A stretch of DNA of 64,000 bases from Saccharopolyspora_D taberi. Its GTDB lineage: Bacteria > Actinomycetota > Actinomycetes > Mycobacteriales > Pseudonocardiaceae. The DNA is taken from positions 686,404 through 750,403 of the forward strand of contig NZ_BAAAUX010000011.1 in assembly GCF_039534165.1 (NCBI RefSeq). The letters are read 5' to 3'. Below are positions 16,804 through 24,604 of the stretch, piece after piece; the first letter of the stretch is position 1; every line of letters begins with the position of its first letter. Under the pieces are notes generated by a model. The model ran no database searches. It saw only the letters and a program-made list of their open reading frames with translations, and had not been told where the DNA came from. A program made the position numbers and the translations under genes.

Positions 16804-17136
16804 TCACCCCAGCGGAGTGCCGATCCGAAGCCGGTTCCCGTCCGGATCGCGCAGCTCGATCTCGCGCGCCCAAGGCGCATCCTCGGGCGTCATGCCGAAC
16901 TCGGCGGCGATGGCCTCGACATCGTGCACCCGGAGATAAACCAGGGTGTTGGGCTGCGCGTCGCCCTCGTGCTCGGACAGGAACAGCCGCAGGTTCCCGC
17001 GGGCGATCTCGACGAAGGCGGGCAGCTCCGGCTGGAAGCGGTGCTCCCACTGGGCGGTGAAGCCCAGCAGCTCGTACCACTTGACCGCGACGTCGGCTTC
17101 CTCCACCCGCAGGATCGGGATGATTTCCTCGTCCAT
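16804..17136 (-). CDS. glyoxalase/bleomycin-resistance-fold protein (VOC superfamily)
   Basis: A 110-residue single-domain VOC protein with two beta-alpha-beta-beta-beta modules. It starts MDEEIIPILRVEEADVAVKW, has the YELLGF turn near residue 21 and ends with the ELRDPDGNRLRIG signature. Size and layout match bleomycin-binding Ble/BLMA-like proteins, which sequester the drug as dimers without metal catalysis. Whether this one binds a drug or another ligand is unknown. I chose the ATG at 17136 (AGGATG upstream); a longer frame back to 17550 runs through a regulatory palindrome and the divergent gene. It diverges from the DUF4442 gene. Confidence 0.85.
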   Translation of the reverse strand: MDEEIIPILRVEEADVAVKWYELLGFTAQWEHRFQPELPAFVEIARGNLRLFLSEHEGDAQPNTLVYLRVHDVEAIAAEFGMTPEDAPWAREIELRDPDGNRLRIGTPLG

Positions 17137-17161
17137 CGGGTCATCCTGACATCGCCCCGGC

Positions 17162-17176
17162 AGTGGTGCCACCACT
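17162..17176. promoter_or_regulatory. 15-bp perfect dyad between divergent genes
   Basis: AGTGGTG-C-CACCACT lies 25 bp upstream of the glyoxalase-fold gene. It is flanked by imperfectly paired CGCCCCGG and CCGGGCG. It may be an operator of the glyoxalase-fold gene. Confidence 0.45.
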
Positions 17177-17215
17177 CGTCCGGGCGTGGTTGACCGGAGC
17201 ACCCCGACCCCGTAA

Positions 17216-17231
17216 GTTACCGGCCAGTAAC
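17216..17231. promoter_or_regulatory. GTTAC-N6-GTAAC dyad, TetR-type operator candidate
   Basis: An inverted repeat GTTAC-CGGCCA-GTAAC sits 44 bp before the DUF4442 gene. Dyads with TTAC/GTAA ends are common for TetR-family repressors; no tetR gene is in the window. Confidence 0.4.
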
Positions 17232-17274
17232 ACGGGCGGGCACCGCGCCCGCCGGCGAAACGAAGGATTCGGCG

Positions 17275-17775
17275 ATGAGCACCACCGGGACAACACTGGC
17301 GCTGTGGCGGAAACTGGCGAAACTGCCGCTGGGAACCAGGATCTTCTCCTGGGGGGTGAGCTGGCGCGCCCCCTACTTCCGCACGATCCGCCCGCACATC
17401 ACCGAACTGCGCCCCGGTTACTGCGAGGTCCACGCCGCCAAGCGCAGGCGCGTGCACAACCACATCGGCACCTTCCACGCCATCGCCGCCTGCAACATGG
17501 CCGAGGTCGCAGCGGGCGTGCTCACCGAAGCCAGCATCCCCACCACCCACCGCTGGATCCCGACCGGCATGACGGTGCGCTACGTCGCCAAGGCCGCCAC
17601 CGACCTCCGCGCGGTCGCCGAACTCGACCCGCTACCCGCCGCCGACGACACCGCCCGCGACTGGGTCGTCCCGGTCCGCATCCTCGACACCGCCGACAAA
17701 ACCGTCGTCACCGCCGACATCACGATGCGCGTCTCCCCCCGGAAATCCCGCACCACGGCGGCGAAAACGTCCTGA
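17275..17775 (+). CDS. DUF4442 hotdog-fold protein (possible thioesterase)
   Basis: A 166-residue hotdog-fold protein. The long central helix segment VHNHIGTFHAIAACNMAEVAAG (residues about 60-81, shown here only as the family landmark) is characteristic of DUF4442 and related acyl-CoA thioesterase folds. The last third is beta-rich and ends in a basic tail. Function in vivo is unknown; acyl-thioester hydrolysis or binding is the family expectation. Its stop codon directly abuts the stop of the converging GNAT gene, with no spacer. A GTTAC/GTAAC dyad upstream suggests repression control. Confidence 0.8.
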   Translation: MSTTGTTLALWRKLAKLPLGTRIFSWGVSWRAPYFRTIRPHITELRPGYCEVHAAKRRRVHNHIGTFHAIAACNMAEVAAGVLTEASIPTTHRWIPTGMTVRYVAKAATDLRAVAELDPLPAADDTARDWVVPVRILDTADKTVVTADITMRVSPRKSRTTAAKTS

Positions 17776-19071
17776 CTACACCGCGGGAGCGGTGGCCTTC
17801 ATCCAGGCCCACTCCCCCGGTTCGGGAGCGCCGACCAGTTTGAGGCCCGCCTTGCGCAGGGTCCGGGCGATGGCGGTGTTGTCGACGTGGGTGTGGGCGC
17901 TCAGCGTGCTGATGCCCATGGCCGCTGCCTCCTCGACCAGCTTCTCGGCCAGTGCCGAGCCGACGCCCCTGCGCTGCCAGTCGTCGCGGACGATCAGCGC
18001 GAGCTCGCCGATGTCGTCGTCGTACATCAGGTTCCCGAGCGCGATCACGTCGCCGTCCGGCGCCTGGACCAGCAGGGCGCGCCCTAGCGCCGGGGTCAGC
18101 AGCCGCTGGAGGCCCTTCTCCCCGGACGGTCCGGGGCTGAAGTACCGGCGGTAGCGGGCCGCGCTGGAGCAGCGCTCGTGGAACTCCGACACCAGCGGCA
18201 GATCGTCGCGGTCCGCGACCCGCACCGCCAGGTCCGCGCCGCCGACGGTGATCCGGTCAGCGTCCCTGCGCATCCGGGTGCGGCAGTCCTGCGCCAGTTC
18301 CGCCATCGCCCGCGCCCGCGCGTACTCGGCGGGGGTGAACGCGGCCCCGGCCCGCTCCAGCACCAGAACGCCACCTCCCGGGGCGGGCAGGGTGATCGTC
18401 GCGTCGTCGAGCTCGTCGGCGGACTGCTCCTCCTGCCAGTGGACGTCGATCTCCCCGAGCACCCGGCGCAGCACCCGGACCAGCTCGGAGCGCCCGTTGA
18501 CCAGGTCGGCGGCCAGGTTCAGGACGCGGGTCGGCACGTCGTCGAGCTCGTGCACGTCGGCCGGGGTGGCGGTCGCGTCGCGGCCACCTGCCTCGATGAC
18601 GGCGGCGATCAGCTCGCCCTCGGTCACCCTCGCCGGGACGTGCAGCAGCACCTCGTCCACCGCACCGTCGATGGTCGGGTGCACGTGGACCGTGCGGATG
18701 TTGCCGCCGAGCGCGGCGAGACCGGCCGCCAGGTGCGCCAGCCGACCGGGGCTGTCGGTCACCGAGGCGCGCAGGCGCCACAGCCTGCGGGAGCGGTCGT
18801 GGACGTCCTCGACCTCGACCGGCCGCGCGACCGGGCGGCGCCGGCGACGCCGCCACAGCCGCCGGACCAGCGCGGCGACGATGAGCACCCCGCCCAGCGC
18901 CATCAGCGCGTAGGAACCGCTGGAATGCGTCTGCATCCCGGCGACGAACAGGTGCGCCGCACCCGCCGCGAGGAACAGCGCGGCCAGCTCGACGAGTTCG
19001 CGGGTCCAGTCTCCCCGGCCCCGCTGCGCCGAGTGGACGTCGGTGTCGTGCGAGTTCTTCCTGGGAGTCAT
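17776..19071 (-). CDS. membrane-anchored ACT-GNAT acetyltransferase-like protein
   Basis: A 431-residue protein of unusual architecture. Two hydrophobic helices (about residues 26-45 and 54-72) are followed by a very basic stop-transfer run (RRLWRRRRRRP). An ACT-like amino-acid-binding domain spans about residues 96-170 and starts LWRLRASVTDSPGRL. A linker region leads to a GNAT acetyltransferase domain (about 280-428) with the acetyl-CoA loop QRRGVGSALAEKL. The arrangement suggests ligand-controlled acylation at the membrane, by analogy with other regulatory-domain-GNAT fusions; the substrate is unknown. It converges on the DUF4442 gene without a gap. Confidence 0.8.
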   Translation of the reverse strand: MTPRKNSHDTDVHSAQRGRGDWTRELVELAALFLAAGAAHLFVAGMQTHSSGSYALMALGGVLIVAALVRRLWRRRRRRPVARPVEVEDVHDRSRRLWRLRASVTDSPGRLAHLAAGLAALGGNIRTVHVHPTIDGAVDEVLLHVPARVTEGELIAAVIEAGGRDATATPADVHELDDVPTRVLNLAADLVNGRSELVRVLRRVLGEIDVHWQEEQSADELDDATITLPAPGGGVLVLERAGAAFTPAEYARARAMAELAQDCRTRMRRDADRITVGGADLAVRVADRDDLPLVSEFHERCSSAARYRRYFSPGPSGEKGLQRLLTPALGRALLVQAPDGDVIALGNLMYDDDIGELALIVRDDWQRRGVGSALAEKLVEEAAAMGISTLSAHTHVDNTAIARTLRKAGLKLVGAPEPGEWAWMKATAPAV

Positions 19072-19131
19072 GCCGCCATCATCGGCGGCGCTTGTTGCTG
19101 CGACTTCGCCCGCGGTGACGCAGCTGTTAAA

Positions 19132-19149
19132 CGGTGACCAGGTTCACCG
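19132..19149. terminator. short hairpin at the end of the aldolase gene
   Basis: CGGTGA-CCAGGT-TCACCG is a perfect 6-bp stem that includes the aldolase stop codon (19144-19146). It could end the six-gene operon or be an operator of the GNAT gene just downstream. Confidence 0.35.
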
Positions 19150-19785
19150 CTTCTGACCATAGGTCGAGAACCGCTCGGCGCACCGGGCGAGTTCGGCGTC
19201 GTCGAGCACCTTCGGCTCGCCGACCCGGGACGCCGTAAGCCACAGCTGGCACAGCCACTCCAGCTGCTGCGCGCGCCCGTACGCCTGGGACAGCGTCGCG
19301 CCGACCGTGACCGTGCCGTGGTTGCGCAGGATGCACCCGCCGCGGCCGGTCAGCGCCGCCGACATCGTCTCGGCCAGGCGATCGCTGCCGAAGGTGGCGT
19401 AGTCGGCGACGATCACGCTGCCGCCGAACTCCGCGAGCTGGTAGTGCACCGCGGGCACGTCGTCGCGCAGCAGGGACAGCGCGGTCGCGTGCAGGGAATG
19501 GGTGTGCACCACCGCTCCGGCGTCGTGGTCGCGGTAGGCGGTCAGGTGCATCGGCAGTTCCGATGTCGGCTTCAGACCACCCGACACCACGGTCCCGTCG
19601 AGATCCACCAGCGGGATGTCCTCGACCGCCAGCCGGTCGTAGCCGACCCCGGACGGCGTCACCGCGACCAGATCGCCGCAGCGGACCGACACGTTGCCGG
19701 AGGTGCCGACGACCAGGCCGTCGGCGGTCATCCGCCGGGCGATGTCGATGACCTCCCGGCGCCGCTCCTCGAACTCGCTCAACAC
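19144..19785 (-). CDS. class II aldolase/adducin-family protein
   Basis: A 213-residue zinc-dependent aldolase-fold protein, last gene of the six-gene carbohydrate operon. The fold landmarks are GTSGNVSVR, VTPSGVGYD, the KPTSELPMHLTAY segment with the catalytic Glu, the zinc ligands of VVHTHS and the late ILRNHGTVTVG His. The family covers fuculose-1-phosphate and related aldolases, ribulose-5-phosphate 4-epimerases and decarboxylases; which reaction applies is open. I chose GTG at 19785 because CGGGAG lies just ahead and the start overlaps the RpiB-like stop; a longer frame to 20055 lies wholly within that gene. In context it probably splits a phosphorylated ketose or its derivative into smaller units. 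Confidence 0.87.
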   Translation of the reverse strand: MLSEFEERRREVIDIARRMTADGLVVGTSGNVSVRCGDLVAVTPSGVGYDRLAVEDIPLVDLDGTVVSGGLKPTSELPMHLTAYRDHDAGAVVHTHSLHATALSLLRDDVPAVHYQLAEFGGSVIVADYATFGSDRLAETMSAALTGRGGCILRNHGTVTVGATLSQAYGRAQQLEWLCQLWLTASRVGEPKVLDDAELARCAERFSTYGQKR

Positions 19786-20270
19786 GCCACTCCCGATGAG
19801 TCCGAAGTGGACTCGTAGGACCCGATCGCGGCGACCTTCTCCGCCGAGGCCGAGGACTCGTCGAACCGGTGGTCCAGCCACTGCGAGGCCAGCGTCCTGG
19901 CGAGCTCCAGGCCGATCACCCGCTCGCCGAAGCACAGTACCTGTGCGTTGTTGCTCAGCACCGAGCGCTGCACGGAGTAGCTGTCGTGCGCGGTCACCGC
20001 CCGGATCCCGGGGACCTTGTTCGCGCTGATCGCCACCCCGAGCCCGGTCCCGCACACCAGCAGCGCCCGGTCCGCCCTGCCCTCGGCGACCATCCGCGCG
20101 GCGTTGACCGCGACGTGCGGGTACGCGGTGTGGTCGTCGGTACCGACCCCGACGTCCACGACCTCGGCGACCCTCGGGTCGTTCTCCAGGTCCTTCTTCA
20201 GCGCGTCCTTGTAGGACAGTCCGGCGTCGTCGGAACCGACTACGATCCGCCAGGTCGCCTGCTCGGTCAT
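19779..20270 (-). CDS. RpiB/LacAB-family sugar-phosphate isomerase
   Basis: A 163-residue isomerase of the RpiB family. Seen motifs are VVGSDDAGLSYK at the phosphate-binding N-terminus, DVGVGTDDHTAYP, the catalytic cysteine loop LLVCGTGLGVAISANK and NNAQVLCFG. Classic ribose-5-phosphate isomerase B begins with a DHAG-type motif; the SDDAG form and longer C-terminus are more like the branch acting on tetrulose 4-phosphates (EryI/DerI type). Next to a DhaK-DhaL kinase this suggests ketose-phosphate to aldose-phosphate conversion, for example erythrulose 4-phosphate to erythrose 4-phosphate. That assignment is inference. GAGGAG precedes the ATG. Confidence 0.87.
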   Translation of the reverse strand: MTEQATWRIVVGSDDAGLSYKDALKKDLENDPRVAEVVDVGVGTDDHTAYPHVAVNAARMVAEGRADRALLVCGTGLGVAISANKVPGIRAVTAHDSYSVQRSVLSNNAQVLCFGERVIGLELARTLASQWLDHRFDESSASAEKVAAIGSYESTSDSSGVAC

Positions 20271-20318
20271 GCTCGCACTCCTCGTATCACATCTCGAATG
20301 TCCGTTGTGGACAAAGCT

Positions 20319-22049
20319 TCAGCGCGCGCCCTCGCCGGTCAGCACACCGGCGATCTCGTTGAGGGCCAGCGCCAGCGAGGTGGCTCCGGGGTCGGGGGTG
20401 CCGACGCTGCGCTCGGCCAGCGGCCGTGCCCGGCCGGTGCGCGGGGTGAGCTCGGCGGTCCGCTCGGCGGCCCGGGTCGCCTCCCGCGCGGCCTGCTGCC
20501 ACGCGTCGCGCCCGCGCGAACCGTCGGCGACCGCGCTCCGCAACGCCTCGACGAACGGGATCAGCGCGTCGACGAGGGTCTTGTCCCCCGCTTCCGCGCG
20601 CCCGAGGCGCTGCACCGCGTTGAGCGCGGCGGCGGCTCCGGCCGCCAGGTCCTCGGCGGTCGCCGGGCGGTGGTCCGGAAGCAGATCGCCGAAGGAGCGC
20701 AGCGCGGCTCCCCACAGCGCGCCCGAAGTTCCGCCGGCCTTGGCCGCCCAGGCGTCACCCGCGGCCACCAGCACCGCGGAAGGTCCGACACCCTGCGCGA
20801 CCACCGCGTCCGCGGCCTCGACCGCTGCGCTGCTGCCCTTGGTCATGCCCCGGCCGTGGTCGCCGTCGCCGGCGATGGCGTCGAGCCGCCCGAGTTCGTC
20901 CTCCGCCGCGCGCAGCACGTCGGCCACCGAGTGCAGCGCGCGGACCACGGTCGCGGCGGTCGCCTGCCCCTCCTCCGGGGCCACGACCACGACCGGCTCG
21001 TCCACCGGCGCGGACTCGACGACCTCGGCGCTGTCCGGCTCCGAGACCGTCACGGCGTTGCCCTTGCGGTAGGCGGGGGTGTCCGCCGGGGCGCTCCAGA
21101 GCCGCTCCAGCTCCGGGTCCAGCCAGGTCAGCGTCAGCGAGCAGCCCGCCATGTCCAGGCTGGTCACCAGCTCGCCGACCTCGGGTTCGACGACCTCGAC
21201 CCCGGCCTCGGCCAGCAGCCGGGACGCGGTCGCCCAGACGACGAACAGCTCCTCGTACTTGGTCGCGCCGAGGCCGTTGAGGATCGCGGTGACGCGCGGC
21301 GGAACGCCCTCCGGCGCCTCCGCGAGCACGCCGTCGACGAGGATCTTCGCCAGCTCCGAGGCCGACGGCATGTCCCGCTCGGACACTCCCGGTTCACCGT
21401 GGATGCCCAGCCCGAGGCCCATCTTCCCCTGGGGCACGTGGAAAAGCGCCTCGCGCTGACCGGGCAGGGTGCAGCCGTCGAAGGCCACGCCGAGGCTTCG
21501 GGTGCGGTGGTTGGCGTGCTCGGCGACGCGGACGACCTCGTCGAAGTCGTAGCCCTCCTCGGCCGCGGCGGAGGCGATCTTGAAGACCACGAAGTCGCCG
21601 ACCACACCGCGCCGCTTGGCGCGTTCCTCGGCCGGGGCGCTCGCGATGTCGTCGGTGACGACGACGTTGTGCGCGCGGATGCCTGCGCGCTCCAGGCGTT
21701 CCACGGCGAGGCCGAAGTGCATGTTGTCCCCGGCGTAGTTGCCGAAGGAGAACACGACGCCACCGCCGTTGTCGGCGGCGCGGCCCACCGAGTAGGCGTC
21801 CTCCGACGACGGCGAGGTGAAGATGTTGCCGATCACCGCACCGTCGGCGAAGCCGGGGCCGACCACGCCGCAGAACGCCGGATAGTGCCCGGAACCGCCG
21901 CCGGTGACCACGGCGACCTTGCCCCGCCGCGCGCGCCGGGAGCGCACCACGCCGCCGGGCACCGCGCGGACGTGACCGGGGTGGGCGGCCACGAATCCGG
22001 CCACCATGTCTTCGGTGAACGACGCGGGGTCGTCGTACAAGCGAGTCAT
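20319..22049 (-). CDS. ATP-dependent dihydroxyacetone-kinase-family kinase (DhaK-DhaL fusion)
   Basis: A 576-residue ketose kinase with both halves on one chain. The DhaK half has GGGSGHYP (His55), NYAGDNMHF (Asp108) and GLGIHGEPG (His217), at almost the same positions as the catalytic residues of E. coli DhaK. A Glu/Val/Ala-rich linker near residues 340-365 joins the DhaL half, whose nucleotide and Mg sites are seen in AIAGDGDHGRG, KAGGTSGALWG, AGDKTLVDAL and TPDPGATS. ATP rather than PEP use fits the fusion. Related enzymes phosphorylate dihydroxyacetone, erythrulose or apulose; with the RpiB-like partner a C4 ketose is attractive. Its ATG overlaps the upstream kinase stop (ATGA). Confidence 0.92.
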   Translation of the reverse strand: MTRLYDDPASFTEDMVAGFVAAHPGHVRAVPGGVVRSRRARRGKVAVVTGGGSGHYPAFCGVVGPGFADGAVIGNIFTSPSSEDAYSVGRAADNGGGVVFSFGNYAGDNMHFGLAVERLERAGIRAHNVVVTDDIASAPAEERAKRRGVVGDFVVFKIASAAAEEGYDFDEVVRVAEHANHRTRSLGVAFDGCTLPGQREALFHVPQGKMGLGLGIHGEPGVSERDMPSASELAKILVDGVLAEAPEGVPPRVTAILNGLGATKYEELFVVWATASRLLAEAGVEVVEPEVGELVTSLDMAGCSLTLTWLDPELERLWSAPADTPAYRKGNAVTVSEPDSAEVVESAPVDEPVVVVAPEEGQATAATVVRALHSVADVLRAAEDELGRLDAIAGDGDHGRGMTKGSSAAVEAADAVVAQGVGPSAVLVAAGDAWAAKAGGTSGALWGAALRSFGDLLPDHRPATAEDLAAGAAAALNAVQRLGRAEAGDKTLVDALIPFVEALRSAVADGSRGRDAWQQAAREATRAAERTAELTPRTGRARPLAERSVGTPDPGATSLALALNEIAGVLTGEGAR

Positions 22050-23515
22050 TCGCCCGCCTCCTTCTGGGTTTCCTGCCAGACCGGCCGCGCCCGGTCGATG
22101 GCCGCCAGGTACTCGCGGTAACCGCGTTCGTAGAACTCGACGGCGCGCGGGTGCGGCTGCACGACGTGCCGGTCCGCGGCCCACTGAGCGCGGTCCACCG
22201 GCTCGCCGAGCGAGTCCCACGCGGTCATGGCCGCACCGCGGCCGCCGACGCACTGCTCGTCCGGCACGTGCAGCGGCCTTCCCAGCACGTCGGCGAAGAT
22301 CTGGCTCCACGCCGCGGAACGGGCCCCACCACCGCAGGCCGAGACGGTGCCGGTCAGACCGGCGGTTTCGAGGTTGTGCCGGGCGGCGTAGGCCACCGCC
22401 TCGCACATCGCCCGCACCAGGTCGGCGGGCCTGGTCTCCAGCGACAGCCCGGTGAACTGGCCGCGGGCCCGCGGCTCGACGAACGGCGCGCGCTCGCCGG
22501 AGCTGGACAGGAACGACAGCGCCGACACCCCGCCCGCGCCGGGCTCGCTGGCCGCCAGCAGCGCTTCCAGCTCGCCGACCTCGGCGCCGACCATCGACAG
22601 CACCCAGTCCAGGTTGGCGGTGCCGACCATCGCGGGCATGACCCGCAGGAACCGGTCCGCGCGCGGGGTCGCCAGCCACATGCCTGCGATCTCCTCGCCC
22701 GGGTCGATGCCGACCTCGTCCCGCAGCACCTGGCAGCCCAGCGTCGTGCCGATCACCAGCGAGCCGTCGCCGACCGCGGCGATGCCGGAGCCGAGCGCGC
22801 ACGCGGGCAGGTCGAACGGGCCTGCCGACACCGGCAGCCCCGAGGGCAGTCCGAGCCGGCGGGCCATGGCGCTGTCGAGCGCGAACAGCTTGCCCGGAGG
22901 CGCGGGCTCGGCGAGCAGCCTGCGCTGCGACTCCAGCCCGCACGCGGCCAGCGCCTCGGCGGAGTAGGTGCGGGTGGGCACGTCCAGGAACGGCAGCGAC
23001 GCGTCGGAGGCGTCGACGGTGATCTCCCCGGTGAGCCGCTGGATGATCGCGTCGACGCAGTAGCCCGCGACCTCGGCCCGCTCCAGCCGCTCCGGATCGT
23101 GCTCGGCGAGGTGCGCCAGCAGCGGACCGGCCGAGCCGGGGAACATGCCGGCCCCGGTCAGCTCGTGCACGCGGCGCAGCACACCGGCGTCGTGCCAGCG
23201 GTCCAGCACACCCGAGGCGCGCGCGTCCAGCCACGAGATGGCCGGACCGACCTGGTGACCGGCCCGGTCCCGCAGCCACAGCCCGTCGCCCTGACCGGTG
23301 ATGGCCAGCGCCTCGATCGGCTCGGTCGCCTCCGCGGCCACCGAGCGCACGACGCTGAGGACCGTCTCGAGGACCTCGTCGAGGTCCTGCTCGACCCGAC
23401 CGCCGGGCAGCCTGCGCAGGGTGCTGCGCACACCGTGGGTGACCGTCGCCGCGCCGTCGCGGCCCAGCAACGACGCCTTGGTCACCGACGTTCCGACGTC
23501 GACTCCGAGGATCAT
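22046..23515 (-). CDS. FGGY-family carbohydrate kinase, erythritol-kinase (EryA)-like
   Basis: A 489-residue sugar or polyol kinase. The N-terminal phosphate loop is GVDVGTSVTKASLLG; the substrate-side segments GGRVEQDLDEV, AITGQGDGLWLRD and SWLDARASG strongly recall erythritol kinase EryA rather than xylulokinase or glycerol kinase. The C-terminal FGGY signature region includes VSACGGGARSAAWSQ. It likely phosphorylates a short polyol or ketose after import. It shares ATGA overlaps with both neighbours (23515-23512 and 22049-22046), so the three genes are translationally coupled. No EryB-type polyol-phosphate dehydrogenase is present, which argues against a standard erythritol pathway. Confidence 0.9.
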   Translation of the reverse strand: MILGVDVGTSVTKASLLGRDGAATVTHGVRSTLRRLPGGRVEQDLDEVLETVLSVVRSVAAEATEPIEALAITGQGDGLWLRDRAGHQVGPAISWLDARASGVLDRWHDAGVLRRVHELTGAGMFPGSAGPLLAHLAEHDPERLERAEVAGYCVDAIIQRLTGEITVDASDASLPFLDVPTRTYSAEALAACGLESQRRLLAEPAPPGKLFALDSAMARRLGLPSGLPVSAGPFDLPACALGSGIAAVGDGSLVIGTTLGCQVLRDEVGIDPGEEIAGMWLATPRADRFLRVMPAMVGTANLDWVLSMVGAEVGELEALLAASEPGAGGVSALSFLSSSGERAPFVEPRARGQFTGLSLETRPADLVRAMCEAVAYAARHNLETAGLTGTVSACGGGARSAAWSQIFADVLGRPLHVPDEQCVGGRGAAMTAWDSLGEPVDRAQWAADRHVVQPHPRAVEFYERGYREYLAAIDRARPVWQETQKEAGE

Positions 23516-24570
23516 GGGCGCAGACCCTCGATCCGGTCCAGCACCTCCGGGTTCGCCACGAAGCGGGGCTGCTCGCCGGACAGGAACCGGGCGACCTCGC
23601 CGGCGACGATGTCGGCGGCGCGGTGCGCGGTCTGGCGGGTCGCGCCTGCCAGGTGCGGGGTGGTGATCACGTTGGGGGCGTCGAACAGCGGCCATTCGCG
23701 CGGCGGCGGTTCGATGTCGTAGACGTCGACGGCCAGCGCACCGAGCCTGCCGGACTTCAGCAGCCCGGGCAGCGGCGCGTAGTCCAGCAGCCCGCCGCGG
23801 GCGGAGTTGACCAGCACCGCGCCCTCCGGCAGCAGCGCCAGGTTCTCGGCGTTGAGCAGGTGCTTGGTCTCCGGGGTGAGCCGGGCGTGCAGGCTGACCA
23901 CCGAGCTGCGGCGCAGCAGGTCGTCCAGCCCGACCAGCTCGACACCGTCGCGCGCGGCGTCCTCGGCCTTGACGAACGGGTCGGCCACCAGCACGTACGA
24001 GCCGAAGGCGGCCAGCACCCGGGCGACGATCCGGCCGATCGCGCCGTACCCGACGAGACCGACGGTGGAGCCCTCCAGCTCGATCCCGGCGTTCTCGTAG
24101 GCGTAGTAGTCCCCGCGCCAGTTGCCCGACTTGAGCTCGGCGTCCGAGCCCGGGATGCGGCGCAGCGCGGCCAGGATCAAACCGACCGCGAACTCGGCGG
24201 CGGCAGCGGCGTTGCGGCCCGGCGCGTAGCTGACGACCACGCCGGCCTCGGTCGCGGCCTTGAGATCGACGTTGACCGGGCCGCCCCGGCAGACGCCGAC
24301 GAACTTCAGGTCGGGGCTCTTGGCCAGCACGTCCGCGGTGAACGGCGCCATCTGGGTGGCGACGACCTCGATCCCGGCCAGCGCCTCCAGCAGCTGCTGC
24401 TCGGTGCCGCTGGCCTCCTGGACGTTGCCGACCGGGCCGAAGGGCTCCACCGGCCACGGCAGCTTCAGCTCGCTGAACTCCAGCGAGTGGTCGCCCGCGC
24501 GGTTGCGCAGCGCTTCGACGAACACCTCGGGAGCGACGAAGTGGTCGCCTGCGGCGAGAACACTGGTCAT
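23512..24570 (-). CDS. D-isomer-specific 2-hydroxyacid dehydrogenase family protein
   Basis: A 352-residue NAD-dependent dehydrogenase of the SerA/formate-dehydrogenase-like fold. The nucleotide loop is STVGLVGYGAIGRIV (about residues 168-182), the catalytic Arg lies in VNSARGGLLD and the catalytic Glu-His pair in YDIEPPP and TTPHLAGAT. The N-terminal 60 residues are longer than usual and unlike D-lactate or phosphoglycerate dehydrogenases. In an operon with two sugar kinases and an aldolase, it may oxidise or reduce a sugar acid or a phosphorylated intermediate; the true substrate is unknown. GGAGTCCTC precedes the ATG; its stop overlaps the FGGY start. Confidence 0.9.
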   Translation of the reverse strand: MTSVLAAGDHFVAPEVFVEALRNRAGDHSLEFSELKLPWPVEPFGPVGNVQEASGTEQQLLEALAGIEVVATQMAPFTADVLAKSPDLKFVGVCRGGPVNVDLKAATEAGVVVSYAPGRNAAAAAEFAVGLILAALRRIPGSDAELKSGNWRGDYYAYENAGIELEGSTVGLVGYGAIGRIVARVLAAFGSYVLVADPFVKAEDAARDGVELVGLDDLLRRSSVVSLHARLTPETKHLLNAENLALLPEGAVLVNSARGGLLDYAPLPGLLKSGRLGALAVDVYDIEPPPREWPLFDAPNVITTPHLAGATRQTAHRAADIVAGEVARFLSGEQPRFVANPEVLDRIEGLRP

Positions 24571-24604
24571 GAGGACTCCTTTGTCTTCCGGCGTGCGAGC
24601 GGGG

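Noticed and set aside
19779..20270. Housekeeping ribose-5-phosphate isomerase B
   Set aside because: The active-site region differs (SDDAG motif) and the gene is embedded in an inducible kinase-aldolase operon, so a pathway-specific isomerase is more likely.
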